A stretch of DNA of 27,476 nt, taken from IMG/VR virus record IMGVR_UViG_3300009529_001494, positions 1 through 27,476 of that record. One strand, 5' to 3'. Below, one piece after another: positions 14,915 to 22,339 of this stretch. This DNA comes from a virus. The notes below the pieces were generated by a model. The model ran no database searches and was not told the DNA's origin. It worked only from the letters and a program-made list of their open reading frames with translations. The first letter of the stretch is position 1. Every line of letters begins with the position of its first letter. Position numbers and translations under genes: made by a program.

Positions 14915-15733
14915 ATGAAGCGACTTACAAGTCAGGGTATAACGCATCTCGTGTTGCTCATCGGGGCGTTTTTAGCAGTGACGCCCTTCGTATGGATGGC
15001 CTTCGCGTCAGTTAAGACTTTCACCGAGGTTGTTAGTTCTAGGCGATTACTACCCACGGTTTGGACCTTGCAGAACTACAGGGATATTTTAAGTCGAGTC
15101 GGGTTCCTACGTGCATTCTATAACAGTGCACTGGTGGCTGTACCGGCTACAGTCTCAGTCGTTTTTGGTTCGGCCGCTATGGGTTATGTTCTCGCAAAGT
15201 ATAGATTCTGGGGTAGAGAGGTTCTATTTAGAGTTCTCCTCTCGACAATGATGGTTCCGTTCACTGTTGTTATCATTCCGCTTTTTCTGACAATGCGAGA
15301 TCTGGAACTTACGAATAAGCTGGGAGGTGTTCTGGTTACAAGTTTGTGCAGCACGTTTGGCATCTTCCTAATGAGGCAGACGATTGAGTCGATACCTAAC
15401 GACTACATTGACGCAGCGAGAATTGATGGTGCGTCAGAGGTCTGGATCTTTAGTCAAGTTATCATTCCACTATCGCGCTCTGCCATCGCCACCCTTGCTG
15501 TGTTCATATTTCTAGGGAATTGGGACAACTATATGTGGCCATCAGTTCTGCTAAAGAGACCGAGTCAACATACGCTGCCTGTGGTCATCGCTGGTATGCA
15601 GAGCTTGTTCGTTGAGAGGTATCACCTCTGGTCGGCAGGTTCAATGTTGACTGTAATACCAGTAATGATCCTGTTTACACTTGCACAGAAGCAGTTTATG
15701 AGAGGGCTGGCACTAGCCGGTTTGAAAGGTTAG
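14915..15733 (+). CDS. ABC sugar permease, UgpE/MalG type
   Basis: 272 residues from the ATG at 14915, just after the stop of the first permease. An in-frame TTG at 14897 is possible but would add only six residues and overlap that gene. The N-terminus HLVLLIGAFLAVTPFVWMAFASVK is the usual first helix of MalG-type subunits. The EAA loop at ~163-185 (DYIDAARIDGASEVWIFSQV, then IIPL) is well conserved, followed by FLGNWDNYMWPSVLL, another family hallmark. About six membrane helices are predicted. It forms the heterodimeric channel with the upstream permease. The GH36 gene begins two bases after its stop. Confidence 0.93.
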   Translation: MKRLTSQGITHLVLLIGAFLAVTPFVWMAFASVKTFTEVVSSRRLLPTVWTLQNYRDILSRVGFLRAFYNSALVAVPATVSVVFGSAAMGYVLAKYRFWGREVLFRVLLSTMMVPFTVVIIPLFLTMRDLELTNKLGGVLVTSLCSTFGIFLMRQTIESIPNDYIDAARIDGASEVWIFSQVIIPLSRSAIATLAVFIFLGNWDNYMWPSVLLKRPSQHTLPVVIAGMQSLFVERYHLWSAGSMLTVIPVMILFTLAQKQFMRGLALAGLKG

Positions 15734-15735
15734 GA

Positions 15736-17673
15736 ATGTTTGCTTCTAAGACTTTGTTACCTGTTCGTGAAGAGATACCCTTCTCCTTTGTGTACGGACG
15801 CAAACACTCGCAACAGTTGTTGCCTAGATGGAAGTTTCTTGCTGATGAACTTGATGGGGTGAAGATCCTTACGTGGTCTGATCCGAAGACAGGGCTAAAG
15901 GTCTGTGCAGATGTAGTTGAGTATCCTTATACTGGGGCTGTTAAGTGGGTACTTAAGTTCATAAACACAGGGCCGGAGCCGACGCCCATACTTGAGGACG
16001 TGCAGGCACTAGATATTAAGGTACCTCAGGTTGGAGATCAGAGTGTTGTGCTGCATCGGCTTAAAGGAGACTCATTTAGGGTTGATGACTGGTTCCCTAT
16101 CAAGAAGCATATGCCGCGTATGACATCTCTTAGGTTTGGACCAGATCAGGGACGTCCGGCTGACGGTGCTTGTCCATTCTTTAACCTGCAGTGGGAAGGT
16201 GGCGGGGCCATTACTGCAATTGGTTGGACAGGTCAGTGGCAAGCTAAGGTAATTCAGCAGTGCTTCCCTTGGACACAGACGCAGGTAGGAATGGAACACT
16301 TACACTTGTCGCTTCTACCTGGGGAGAGTATTCGCAGCCCACTTATTATGCAACTGTACTGGGAAGGTGATGACACTGAGTTATCTTATAACCTGTTTAG
16401 GCAGACGATGCTTAAATACGTCCTTCCACGCGTAGATGGTGAGGTGGTCGTACCTCCGATAGCACATCTTAGCACAGCTGCTTATGAGTGGAATAGTAGC
16501 ACTGAGGAAAACGTAATGGAACATCTTGAAGCTGTTAAGGATCTTGGCTTTGAGGTGTTCTGGCTAGACGCGTACCATACATTAGGAGGTTTTCCTGGGG
16601 GAGTTGGAAACTGGTGGTTGCCAGCGACCTCATGTCTCCCAGTTGATCGTTTTCCTAGGGGTTTGAAGTGCATCTCAGATGCGGTGCATGAAGCTGGCAT
16701 GAAGTGGCTCTTGTGGTTCGAGCCAGAGCGCGTTGCTCCAGGAACGCACTTAGACGTTGAGCATCCTGAGTGGTTAATGACGGCAGACGGGCAGAAGAAC
16801 AAGCTACTAAACCTAGGAATTCCTAGTGCTAGAGAGTATATAACGAGTTTTCTGATTGGAGCTGTAGAAGAACATGGAATGGACTGGTTGCGCCCTGACT
16901 GTAACATTGATCCCTTACCATTCTGGCGGGCTGAAGATAAGAAGGATTCTAACCGTGTTGGTATAGCTGAGATTCGATATGTTGAGGGGTTGTACCAGAT
17001 GTTGGATGACATTCTTGCTGCATACCCGCACCTGCGTATTGATAATAGTGTTAGTGGCGGTAGACGTATCGACCTAGAGATGTGCTCCAGATCGACGCCC
17101 TTGTGGAGAACCGATAGAGTGATGATGCCGCAGGAAGTGGATAAGGATTTCGACCAAGGTGCGCTACAGAACCAAATGATTACTTCTGCACTAAGCCGGT
17201 ATGTTCCGTTCAGTACGACAGGTCAGATGGGTGAGCAACCCCACTGGTTCCGCAGCGGTTTTAACGCTGGTATAGCATTCTGTGAGGACTGCAGACCTGA
17301 ACACTACCCGCGTGACGTCCTTAAAGCTGGGATTGAAGAAGGTAAACGTATTCGGAAGTTTTACTCTGGAAACTTTTACGTGTTGAGTGAGATCTCTCTT
17401 GACCCTGCAGATTGGTGTGTGATGCAGTATCACAGACCTGAAGAACAGGACGGGATTATCTTAGCGTTTAGACGCGACAAAGCGGATGCTGTTAGTTTCG
17501 ACTGCCGTCCACGCGAAGTTGATCCGAATGTGTGGTATGAGTTGTCCTACTCATACAGTTACGAACGTGTAGATCCGATTGACTCTGTGCCGGGTGTCTG
17601 GTTTCGAGACTTCCGTTTGTACGTGCTTGACTGTCCAGGATCTGTTCTGGTAGAGTATCGTGTTGTTAGATGA
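15736..17673 (+). CDS. GH36 family alpha-galactosidase-like glycosidase
   Basis: 645 residues, slightly short for the ~700-residue family. Residues 1-~235 form the N-terminal beta-sandwich, ~240-560 the TIM barrel, and the rest a C-terminal beta domain. Barrel landmarks: FEVFWLDAY (273-280), WLLWFEPERV (324-333), WLRPDCNID with the probable nucleophile Asp388, and NSVSGGRRIDLEM with the probable acid/base Asp446. There is no signal peptide, so it acts in the cytoplasm on imported sugar. The nucleophile context (RPDCN) differs from the common KxDxN, so specificity might be alpha-galactoside or alpha-N-acetylgalactosaminide. It follows the permease by two bases, strongly suggesting the importer supplies its substrate. 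It overlaps the next gene by 14 bases. Confidence 0.88.
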   Translation: MFASKTLLPVREEIPFSFVYGRKHSQQLLPRWKFLADELDGVKILTWSDPKTGLKVCADVVEYPYTGAVKWVLKFINTGPEPTPILEDVQALDIKVPQVGDQSVVLHRLKGDSFRVDDWFPIKKHMPRMTSLRFGPDQGRPADGACPFFNLQWEGGGAITAIGWTGQWQAKVIQQCFPWTQTQVGMEHLHLSLLPGESIRSPLIMQLYWEGDDTELSYNLFRQTMLKYVLPRVDGEVVVPPIAHLSTAAYEWNSSTEENVMEHLEAVKDLGFEVFWLDAYHTLGGFPGGVGNWWLPATSCLPVDRFPRGLKCISDAVHEAGMKWLLWFEPERVAPGTHLDVEHPEWLMTADGQKNKLLNLGIPSAREYITSFLIGAVEEHGMDWLRPDCNIDPLPFWRAEDKKDSNRVGIAEIRYVEGLYQMLDDILAAYPHLRIDNSVSGGRRIDLEMCSRSTPLWRTDRVMMPQEVDKDFDQGALQNQMITSALSRYVPFSTTGQMGEQPHWFRSGFNAGIAFCEDCRPEHYPRDVLKAGIEEGKRIRKFYSGNFYVLSEISLDPADWCVMQYHRPEEQDGIILAFRRDKADAVSFDCRPREVDPNVWYELSYSYSYERVDPIDSVPGVWFRDFRLYVLDCPGSVLVEYRVVR

Positions 17674-18373
17674 AGTCACAGTTGTCATACCGAACTTCAA
17701 GATGCCTGGTCTACTTAAGGGTTTAGTAGACAGATTATTGAAGTTATACCCAGACATACGTCTGCTACTAATTGATAATGGATCACGTGACAGCTCCACT
17801 GCTTACATTAGCAGTATGGCTGATAGCTTTTACAACATCAAAGTGATACTTAACCAGGTAAACGCTGGGCATGGGCCAGCTATGCATCAAGGTATGGGCC
17901 TCTGTGAGACGCGACTCGTATGCCTGATGGACTCGGATTGCATAGTTCGTCGGCCTGGGGGTTTAGAGTTACTAGCCGAACCTTTCTCGGATAAGAGTGT
18001 TTATGCTACAGGAGAGATGGTACTTGTTGATGCTGGAGGTAACACAAAGGATGAAGGGGAACCATACATACTTCCATCGCGTATGATGATCCTTTGTGAG
18101 AGATACTTTGGCTTGGAACCTTTCAACCATCACGGTGCTCCTGCGGTTCTAAATATCAGGTCGGCGGACGCTAGGGGTTTTAGATTAGTGAATCTTCCTG
18201 ACATTGATGACTACATTCATCATCCAGGTCAGGGATTGGAGAAGGGTCCAGTACACTTGACTTACGGAATACCAGGTTGGCATCACCGTAAGTTCTACTT
18301 GCCAGAAAGCGCACCATCTGCAGCCGAAAGGTTGCAAAAGGCAAATCCAGTAGTACTTGGTTCGTGGAGGTAA
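17660..18373 (+). CDS. GT2 family glycosyltransferase
   Basis: 237 residues from a GTG at 17660 that overlaps the GH36 gene by 14 bases; no strong ribosome-binding site is visible, so translation is probably coupled. EVTVVIPNFKMPGLLKGLV opens a GT2 domain, IDNGSRD (38-44) binds the nucleotide, NAGHGPAMHQGM (68-79) is the usual acceptor-side glycine motif, and LMDSDCIV (89-96) holds the DxD. It has no membrane helices. The sugar is unknown. Its last codons contain GGAGG (18366-18370), which is the ribosome-binding site of the head-tail adaptor gene, joining the cassette directly to the structural genes. Confidence 0.85.
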   Translation: MLLDEVTVVIPNFKMPGLLKGLVDRLLKLYPDIRLLLIDNGSRDSSTAYISSMADSFYNIKVILNQVNAGHGPAMHQGMGLCETRLVCLMDSDCIVRRPGGLELLAEPFSDKSVYATGEMVLVDAGGNTKDEGEPYILPSRMMILCERYFGLEPFNHHGAPAVLNIRSADARGFRLVNLPDIDDYIHHPGQGLEKGPVHLTYGIPGWHHRKFYLPESAPSAAERLQKANPVVLGSWR

Positions 18374-18375
18374 CA

Positions 18376-19041
18376 ATGGCGGCTTATGCGACGAGGGCAG
18401 AACTTCAAATAAGAATTCAAATCTTGTCTGTGCCTTCGGCAGACCAGATAGCTATGATGGAAGCGCTGCTGGATGCTTCATCTCGTGCCATAGACAGAAT
18501 CTGCGGAGTTGACGATGATGCGTTCCAGGCTACAGGAGCTGATGCAATCAAGTACCTTCCTGCATATGGTGAGACATACTTACGCATTCCTCAGTGTGTT
18601 ACTATAACTACAGTTGCTGTTAAAGCGAGCGTAAGCGCAACCACTTACACTGATTGGGCTACACCTACGACGCCAATGGCAGGTGACGGAGACTGGATAC
18701 CCTGCAGGGGGAACCCTGAACATCCTGAATATGGTGTGACGCCTTACGATCTCCTAGTAATAGACCTAAACGGCGTATATTCCAGCTTCCTAGATAGCGA
18801 TGGCCTCCCTGTGATTAAGATTACTGCGGCCTGGGGTACTCGGTCAGCCGTCCCCGCAGATATACGAGAGGCATGCCTGATGCAAGCAGCGAAGTGGTAC
18901 AAGAAGTTTCAGGGTGCTCAAGCGTCTGATCTTGGAACGGACGAGTTTGGAAGGATCAGATACGCTCGTACTATGGATTCTGGCGTGAAGCAGATCCTTG
19001 TAGATGGGCGCTGGATATTGCCTCTGTATGGAGGTGCGTAA
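18376..19041 (+). CDS. Head-tail adaptor (gp6-like connector)
   Basis: 221 residues from the ATG at 18376, chosen because GGAGG lies at 18366-18370, five bases upstream; a GTG at 18364 in frame is less likely. The start YATRAELQIRIQI and the segment EALLDASSRAIDRICG are typical of HK97 gp6/phi-like head-tail connectors, as is the late PADIREACLMQAAKWYKKFQGA helix followed by a short SGVKQILVDGRWILP tail. The protein would form the ring below the portal that closes the filled head and receives the tail. Its separation from the capsid genes by the carbohydrate block is unusual. Confidence 0.82.
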   Translation: MAAYATRAELQIRIQILSVPSADQIAMMEALLDASSRAIDRICGVDDDAFQATGADAIKYLPAYGETYLRIPQCVTITTVAVKASVSATTYTDWATPTTPMAGDGDWIPCRGNPEHPEYGVTPYDLLVIDLNGVYSSFLDSDGLPVIKITAAWGTRSAVPADIREACLMQAAKWYKKFQGAQASDLGTDEFGRIRYARTMDSGVKQILVDGRWILPLYGGA

Positions 19042-19043
19042 CT

Positions 19044-19529
19044 GTGGCTGTTGGAGATCCAATTCCGCTTCTTGAAGTAGAGCTTTTGGGTTCACAACAA
19101 CTCCAAAGTCTTCTAGCAAGTGTCAACCCAAACCTTACGGGTGGGCGACTGATGGATGCGTGGGAGGATGTTGTTGAGCTGCTTAACATCGCAGTTCGTG
19201 GTGCAGCTCCGTATGACCTAGGTTATCTGATAGCCAGTATTGATGACGAAGTTATTTTAGATCAAGGGGAGATTACTGGAGTTGTTTTCTCGGATTTGTT
19301 CTACACTCCGTTTCAGGAACGGGGTACGACTCCTTACTGGCCAAACATTGACGCCCTTGAGGATTGGGCTATCCGCCACGGTACAACTGCTTACGTTGTT
19401 GCTCGGGCTATTGCCACTAGAGGAATAATTCCACTTAAGTACTTTGAACAGGCACTGATGGATAGCGAGGATGAAATTGTCCAGCTTGTCGGTCAGGTAG
19501 TGGCAGAGATTCTAGAGAGGGAGTACTAA
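19044..19529 (+). CDS. HK97 gp10-like neck / tail completion protein
   Basis: 161 residues with a GTG start two bases after the adaptor stop. Family-like segments are AWEDVVELLNIAVRGAAPYDLGYLIASI, then VFSDLFYTPFQERGTTPYWPNIDALEDWAIRHG, and IPLKYFEQALMDSEDEIVQLVGQVVAEILE. This matches the HK97 gp10 / minor tail family, which joins head and tail. Position between adaptor and terminator supports it. The stop overlaps the next ATG (TAATG at 19527-19531). Confidence 0.85.
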   Translation: MAVGDPIPLLEVELLGSQQLQSLLASVNPNLTGGRLMDAWEDVVELLNIAVRGAAPYDLGYLIASIDDEVILDQGEITGVVFSDLFYTPFQERGTTPYWPNIDALEDWAIRHGTTAYVVARAIATRGIIPLKYFEQALMDSEDEIVQLVGQVVAEILEREY

Positions 19530-19978
19530 TGGCAGTCACACTTGTACAAATCTGTGATGGTATTGAGTCTACGTTAAGTGCGGCCGCTGGTATTCAAAGC
19601 TCGACCTCTTACGATGAGATCACTGAGGGTATTCCATCAGCTGACTGCCCACGTCTTGAAGTCTATGCTGAGAAGGGAACTTGTGACCCTTCAGGTAATA
19701 CTGATCGAACAGTGTTCAACGCAGGTATGCAACAAACCGCAGTTGTCATTCATGCAGATTTGTACGCCAGACAGAGGTCACAGCTAGATGAGGACATCAA
19801 GTCCTATACGGACTTGACTGATGCTCTCATAACTGTTCTGCAAGCGCAGACAAAACCTGACTTCTTCGGCGTGGCAGGCATCAAAGCGTTTACATGGGAC
19901 TGGAACAGAGCTACATTTAGGCGTGCTGGTGCGATCTATGCAGGTGCACGGTTTAGGATTACCTGCAGGATCTTCTAG
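19529..19978 (+). CDS. Putative tail terminator protein
   Basis: 149 residues. VTLVQICDGIESTLSAAAGI at the start, CPRLEVYAEKGTCDPSG, the long helix after YARQRSQLDEDIKSYTDLTDALITVLQ, and a final strand GAIYAGARFRITCRIF give the alpha/beta layout of tail terminators (gpU-like). These cap the tail tube and meet the neck. The assignment rests on predicted fold and gene order, not a diagnostic motif. Overlaps the gp10-like gene by one base. Confidence 0.68.
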   Translation: MAVTLVQICDGIESTLSAAAGIQSSTSYDEITEGIPSADCPRLEVYAEKGTCDPSGNTDRTVFNAGMQQTAVVIHADLYARQRSQLDEDIKSYTDLTDALITVLQAQTKPDFFGVAGIKAFTWDWNRATFRRAGAIYAGARFRITCRIF

Positions 19979-19992
19979 TAGGAGAGACAAGT

Positions 19993-20313
19993 ATGTATAG
20001 AATCTTGGATAATTTGGAGTGGGAAAGTGGGCGAGCTCTCACAGCAGGTGTCGTGGATAAACTCGAGGGGATGACCGACAGGTTGAAGAAGATTCTTCTT
20101 AAGAGGGGGCTAATTTCAGAGGTACAAGCGCCTCCACTAAAGGTTCTACCTGGATGGGAAAGTAGAGCTGAAATGCTTGAACCAGTCGGTATCGAAACTG
20201 TTGATGACCTTCTCGAGGCTAACCTAGTGGAGGTATCGGAGGCGTTAGGTGTCTCTGAGGAGGCACTCGAGGGCACTGTTGAAGAGGCACGGAGCTGGGT
20301 GGAACCTTCCTAA
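19993..20313 (+). CDS. Small protein with helix-hairpin-helix-like domain
   Basis: 106 residues, function unknown. The N-terminal half is charged and helical (LTAGVVDKLEGMTDRLKKILLKRG). The C-terminal half, ~53-103, reads LPGWESRAEMLEPVGIETVDDLLEANLVEVSEALG, the pattern of a helix-hairpin-helix domain of the DUF4332/HhH_5 kind: a Gly-containing hairpin, then LxxxGIxTVxDLL. Such domains usually bind DNA or protein. An AGGAGA site precedes the ATG. In tailed phages a variable small protein often lies between terminator and tail tube, so a virion-associated role is possible. Confidence 0.65.
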   Translation: MYRILDNLEWESGRALTAGVVDKLEGMTDRLKKILLKRGLISEVQAPPLKVLPGWESRAEMLEPVGIETVDDLLEANLVEVSEALGVSEEALEGTVEEARSWVEPS

Positions 20314-20324
20314 GGAGGTAGGGC

Positions 20325-20609
20325 ATGGATGTTCCGGAAGTTTCGGGGTTTGAGCTGATCGCTATCGTGATCGGCGTGGTCCAGTTCATTAAGGAACAGC
20401 TTGAACTGGTGGATAAACCTGCTCAGAGGTTGACCCTAGGAGTTGGTTTAGTCGTATTCGGATACTGGTCCGCTGCGCAGGCTGGGGTAGTTCCTGAAGC
20501 CGTCGTGCTCTGGGCCAGCATAGTCATCCGCACTATCGGGTACACCTTGGCTGTGCCAGGACTGTACAAGGTAGTCAAGCATGAACTCTTGAACAGAAAA
20601 GGAGAGTAG
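20325..20609 (+). CDS. Small membrane protein, holin-like
   Basis: 94 residues with two or three hydrophobic helices: GFELIAIVIGVVQFI (8-22), LTLGVGLVVFGYWSAAQAG (36-54) and VVLWASIVIRTIGYTLAVPG (60-79), followed by a basic tail. The charged segment KEQLELVDKPAQR lies between the first two. This is the size and topology of a small holin, but the location in the middle of tail genes, away from any lysin, makes that uncertain. It could also be a membrane-targeted tail accessory. An excellent AAGGAGG at 20312-20318 overlaps the previous stop, suggesting strong translation. Confidence 0.6.
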   Translation: MDVPEVSGFELIAIVIGVVQFIKEQLELVDKPAQRLTLGVGLVVFGYWSAAQAGVVPEAVVLWASIVIRTIGYTLAVPGLYKVVKHELLNRKGE

Positions 20610-20612
20610 GAA

Positions 20613-21074
20613 ATGGCGAGAACAACTGAAGGTCTAAGTTTTGTAGCGTGCGACGTTGAGGTAAGTCAGGACGGGGCGACTTGGATTGACTTGTCTGACC
20701 ACGCCTCAAGCGTCGCGGTGTCTGGAGGCGATCGTGCTACTGGCGAGGTCAACGTCTTCGGCGACGAGCGACCAATCGTGAAAGCTGGCAAGAAAGCATC
20801 CCAAGATATCGTCATCAGGTACGCCTACACTGAAGAAGTAGACGCGGATGCTCCTTTCCAGAAGATGCGCCTCTGGGATGATACGGAGGGCGGAGTTATC
20901 TATGCTCGGTACTTCCCGAAGGGCAAGACTGTCGGTAATTTCGTCTTCAGTACAGGGGCTGCGATTATCACCAGTTTCTTAGATCCTGGCGGAGAAGCAG
21001 GTTCTGGTGATCCAGTTCTCTGTGAGATCGGCATCAAGACGGAAGAGCTGACACGTGCGAGTTGGGTAAGTTAG
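20613..21074 (+). CDS. Major tail protein (tail tube)
   Basis: 153 residues, mostly beta. ACDVEVSQDGATWIDLSDHASSVAVSGGDRATGEVNVFGDERPIV is the usual tube-protein opening, followed by ASQDIVIRYAYTE, FQKMRLWDDTEGGVIYARYFPKG and a final CEIGIKTEELTRASWV strand. Stacked hexamers of such proteins form the siphovirus tail tube. The AAAAGGAGAG site and position just before the assembly chaperone support the call. The base composition is GC-richer and resembles the capsid gene, as expected for an abundant protein. Confidence 0.85.
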   Translation: MARTTEGLSFVACDVEVSQDGATWIDLSDHASSVAVSGGDRATGEVNVFGDERPIVKAGKKASQDIVIRYAYTEEVDADAPFQKMRLWDDTEGGVIYARYFPKGKTVGNFVFSTGAAIITSFLDPGGEAGSGDPVLCEIGIKTEELTRASWVS

Positions 21075-21075
21075 G

Positions 21076-21396
21076 ATGCCTAGACGACTGAGTGTAAAGA
21101 GGCACTCTACAGAAGAGGTGCAGGGGGAAGAGTCTTACGTCGTCCTCTCTAGCGTTAAGGTTAGGGAGATCAGAAAACTACGAAAGATGTCCGCAGATGA
21201 GACCGACGACGACTCTGCCTTCGAGGGTGGAATTGCTCTTCTGGCTAAGCATCTTGTTGACTGGAACTGGGTAGATGATGATGATCAACCTCTCTCTCTA
21301 CCTAAAGATGACATCGAGGTCATGGATGAACTGACTGAGGAAGAGTCTAGGTTCCTAGTTAACTTGATGATAGGAGCTGAAGAAGCAAAAAACTAA
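21076..21396 (+). CDS. Tail assembly chaperone, short (G-like) product
   Basis: 106 residues, acidic in the C-terminal half. VREIRKLRKMSADETDDDSAFEGGIALLAKHLVDWNWVDDDDQPLSLPKDDIEVMDELTEEESRFLVNL has the layout of siphovirus tail assembly chaperones, which coat the tape measure during tail assembly. It sits between the tail tube and tape measure genes, as expected. Its last sense codons are GCA AAA AAC, a consensus -1 slippery site, so a fraction of ribosomes should make a longer product. Confidence 0.82.
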   Translation: MPRRLSVKRHSTEEVQGEESYVVLSSVKVREIRKLRKMSADETDDDSAFEGGIALLAKHLVDWNWVDDDDQPLSLPKDDIEVMDELTEEESRFLVNLMIGAEEAKN

Positions 21397-21584
21397 GTAA
21401 CCGAGTGGCCGTCTACCTATGGACACAGAGAGGAGACCCTCCTTGGGAGTTAACGTCCTATGTTCTCAGAAGAGATATCTATCACTGCTTGCCTGAAGAC
21501 TTAGAGGGGGCAGACTGGATAGGTATCTCTTCAGACATAGCTGTACGTAATGCGCTCGCAAGAGTGGAAAGAGTATCCAGGTGA
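21076..21584 (+). CDS. Tail assembly chaperone, frameshifted (GT-like) fusion
   Basis: Predicted product of about 169 residues: the short chaperone up to the A AAA AAC site, then the -1 frame from 21393 to the TGA at 21582-21584. The extension contains VAVYLWTQRGDPPWEL, YVLRRDIYHCLPEDL and NALARVERV, a plausible T-domain of normal length. It has no start of its own. In lambda-like phages the GT form recruits the tape measure to the tail tube subunits. The stop overlaps the GTG start of the HNH gene, showing that the endonuclease has been fitted exactly behind the chaperone rather than disrupting it. Confidence 0.82.
21387..21393 (+). promoter_or_regulatory. -1 programmed ribosomal frameshift site (A AAA AAC)
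   Basis: The heptamer A AAA AAC is in the correct X XXY YYZ phase: Ala codon GCA ends at 21387, then AAA and AAC, followed directly by the TAA stop of the short chaperone. Slippage by -1 opens a frame that continues for 63 codons to a TGA at 21582. This arrangement is conserved in siphovirus tail chaperones. Confidence 0.85.
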
Positions 21585-22339
21585 CAAGAAGAAGGTGGAC
21601 TGCTGAGATGGATGCCCTCCTAGGGACGATGCCTGACAAGGTTGCAGCTGCGCAGCTAGGGATAAGTAGGAGTGCTGCTAAGGGGCGTAGATACGGATTA
21701 GGTATCCCTCCTTGGCAGTCTTCATCCCCTAGGGGGAGATGGACACTTGAGGTAGACACGCTACTTGGTACTGACACGGACAGAGCTGTAGGAGAGAGAG
21801 TAGGTATTTCTACGACATCTATAACTTGGCGTAGGAGACAGTTAGGAGTTCCGTCATTTGGCCCTACTGGAAGGCCTATAAAGTGGACGCCTGAACTGGA
21901 TGCGCTGCTGGGAGAGTTAACGGATCGTGAGGTAGGAGACGAGCTGGTAATCTCAAATCAGGCTGTTAGGAATCGCAGACACGAGCTAGGGATCTCTTCC
22001 TGGCGTAGTCAACAACCAGCTAAAGAGAGTACTAGATGGCAGCAGATAAGCGCATTACCCTACACTCACACCTGGGAAGAATGGGAGTTTGCTTGTGAGT
22101 GGTTTGACAACAGATGCGCCTACTGCGATGTGACGTCTTTCTTAACGCAGGACCACCTAGTCCCAGTTAGTGGGGGAGGTCCTTGGACGGTTCTGAATAT
22201 CATACCTGCCTGCGTGAGCTGCAATAGCTCAAAAGGTAGCCGCCAAGCACATCTCTGGATCTACGAGAAGTTTGGAATGGAAAAGGGCAGTCAGATAGTG
22301 AAGCGCATCGTAGCGTATCTCACGAAGGTATCTAAGTAA
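21581..22339 (+). CDS. HNH endonuclease with three N-terminal helix-turn-helix repeats
   Basis: 252 residues from a GTG at 21581 overlapping the chaperone-extension stop (GTGA). Three ~40-residue Myb/HTH-like repeats start with RRRWTAEMDALLG (4), RGRWTLEVDTLLG (51) and PIKWTPELDALLG (99), each ending in RR..LGI/V[PS]. They should read a long DNA target. The nuclease core has Cys179/Cys182, Asp191-His192 (QDHLVPVSGGG), Asn206, and Cys211/Cys214-Asn215, so it looks active. An alternative ATG at 21608 would cut into the first repeat. It lies between chaperone and tape measure, and its stop overlaps the tape measure start (TAATG). A homing endonuclease is most likely. Confidence 0.88.
   Translation: MTRRRWTAEMDALLGTMPDKVAAAQLGISRSAAKGRRYGLGIPPWQSSSPRGRWTLEVDTLLGTDTDRAVGERVGISTTSITWRRRQLGVPSFGPTGRPIKWTPELDALLGELTDREVGDELVISNQAVRNRRHELGISSWRSQQPAKESTRWQQISALPYTHTWEEWEFACEWFDNRCAYCDVTSFLTQDHLVPVSGGGPWTVLNIIPACVSCNSSKGSRQAHLWIYEKFGMEKGSQIVKRIVAYLTKVSK

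Noticed and set aside
16482-17012. 176-codon open frame on the - strand
   Set aside because: It lies wholly inside the GH36 gene, opposite its TIM-barrel codons, and its translation has no recognisable domain; it is a shadow of the real gene.
7450-18373. Host DNA or assembly chimera as explanation of the carbohydrate block
   Set aside because: The right junction shares codons and a ribosome-binding site with the adaptor gene, and all genes follow the phage strand and packing. Long reads would still be the decisive check.
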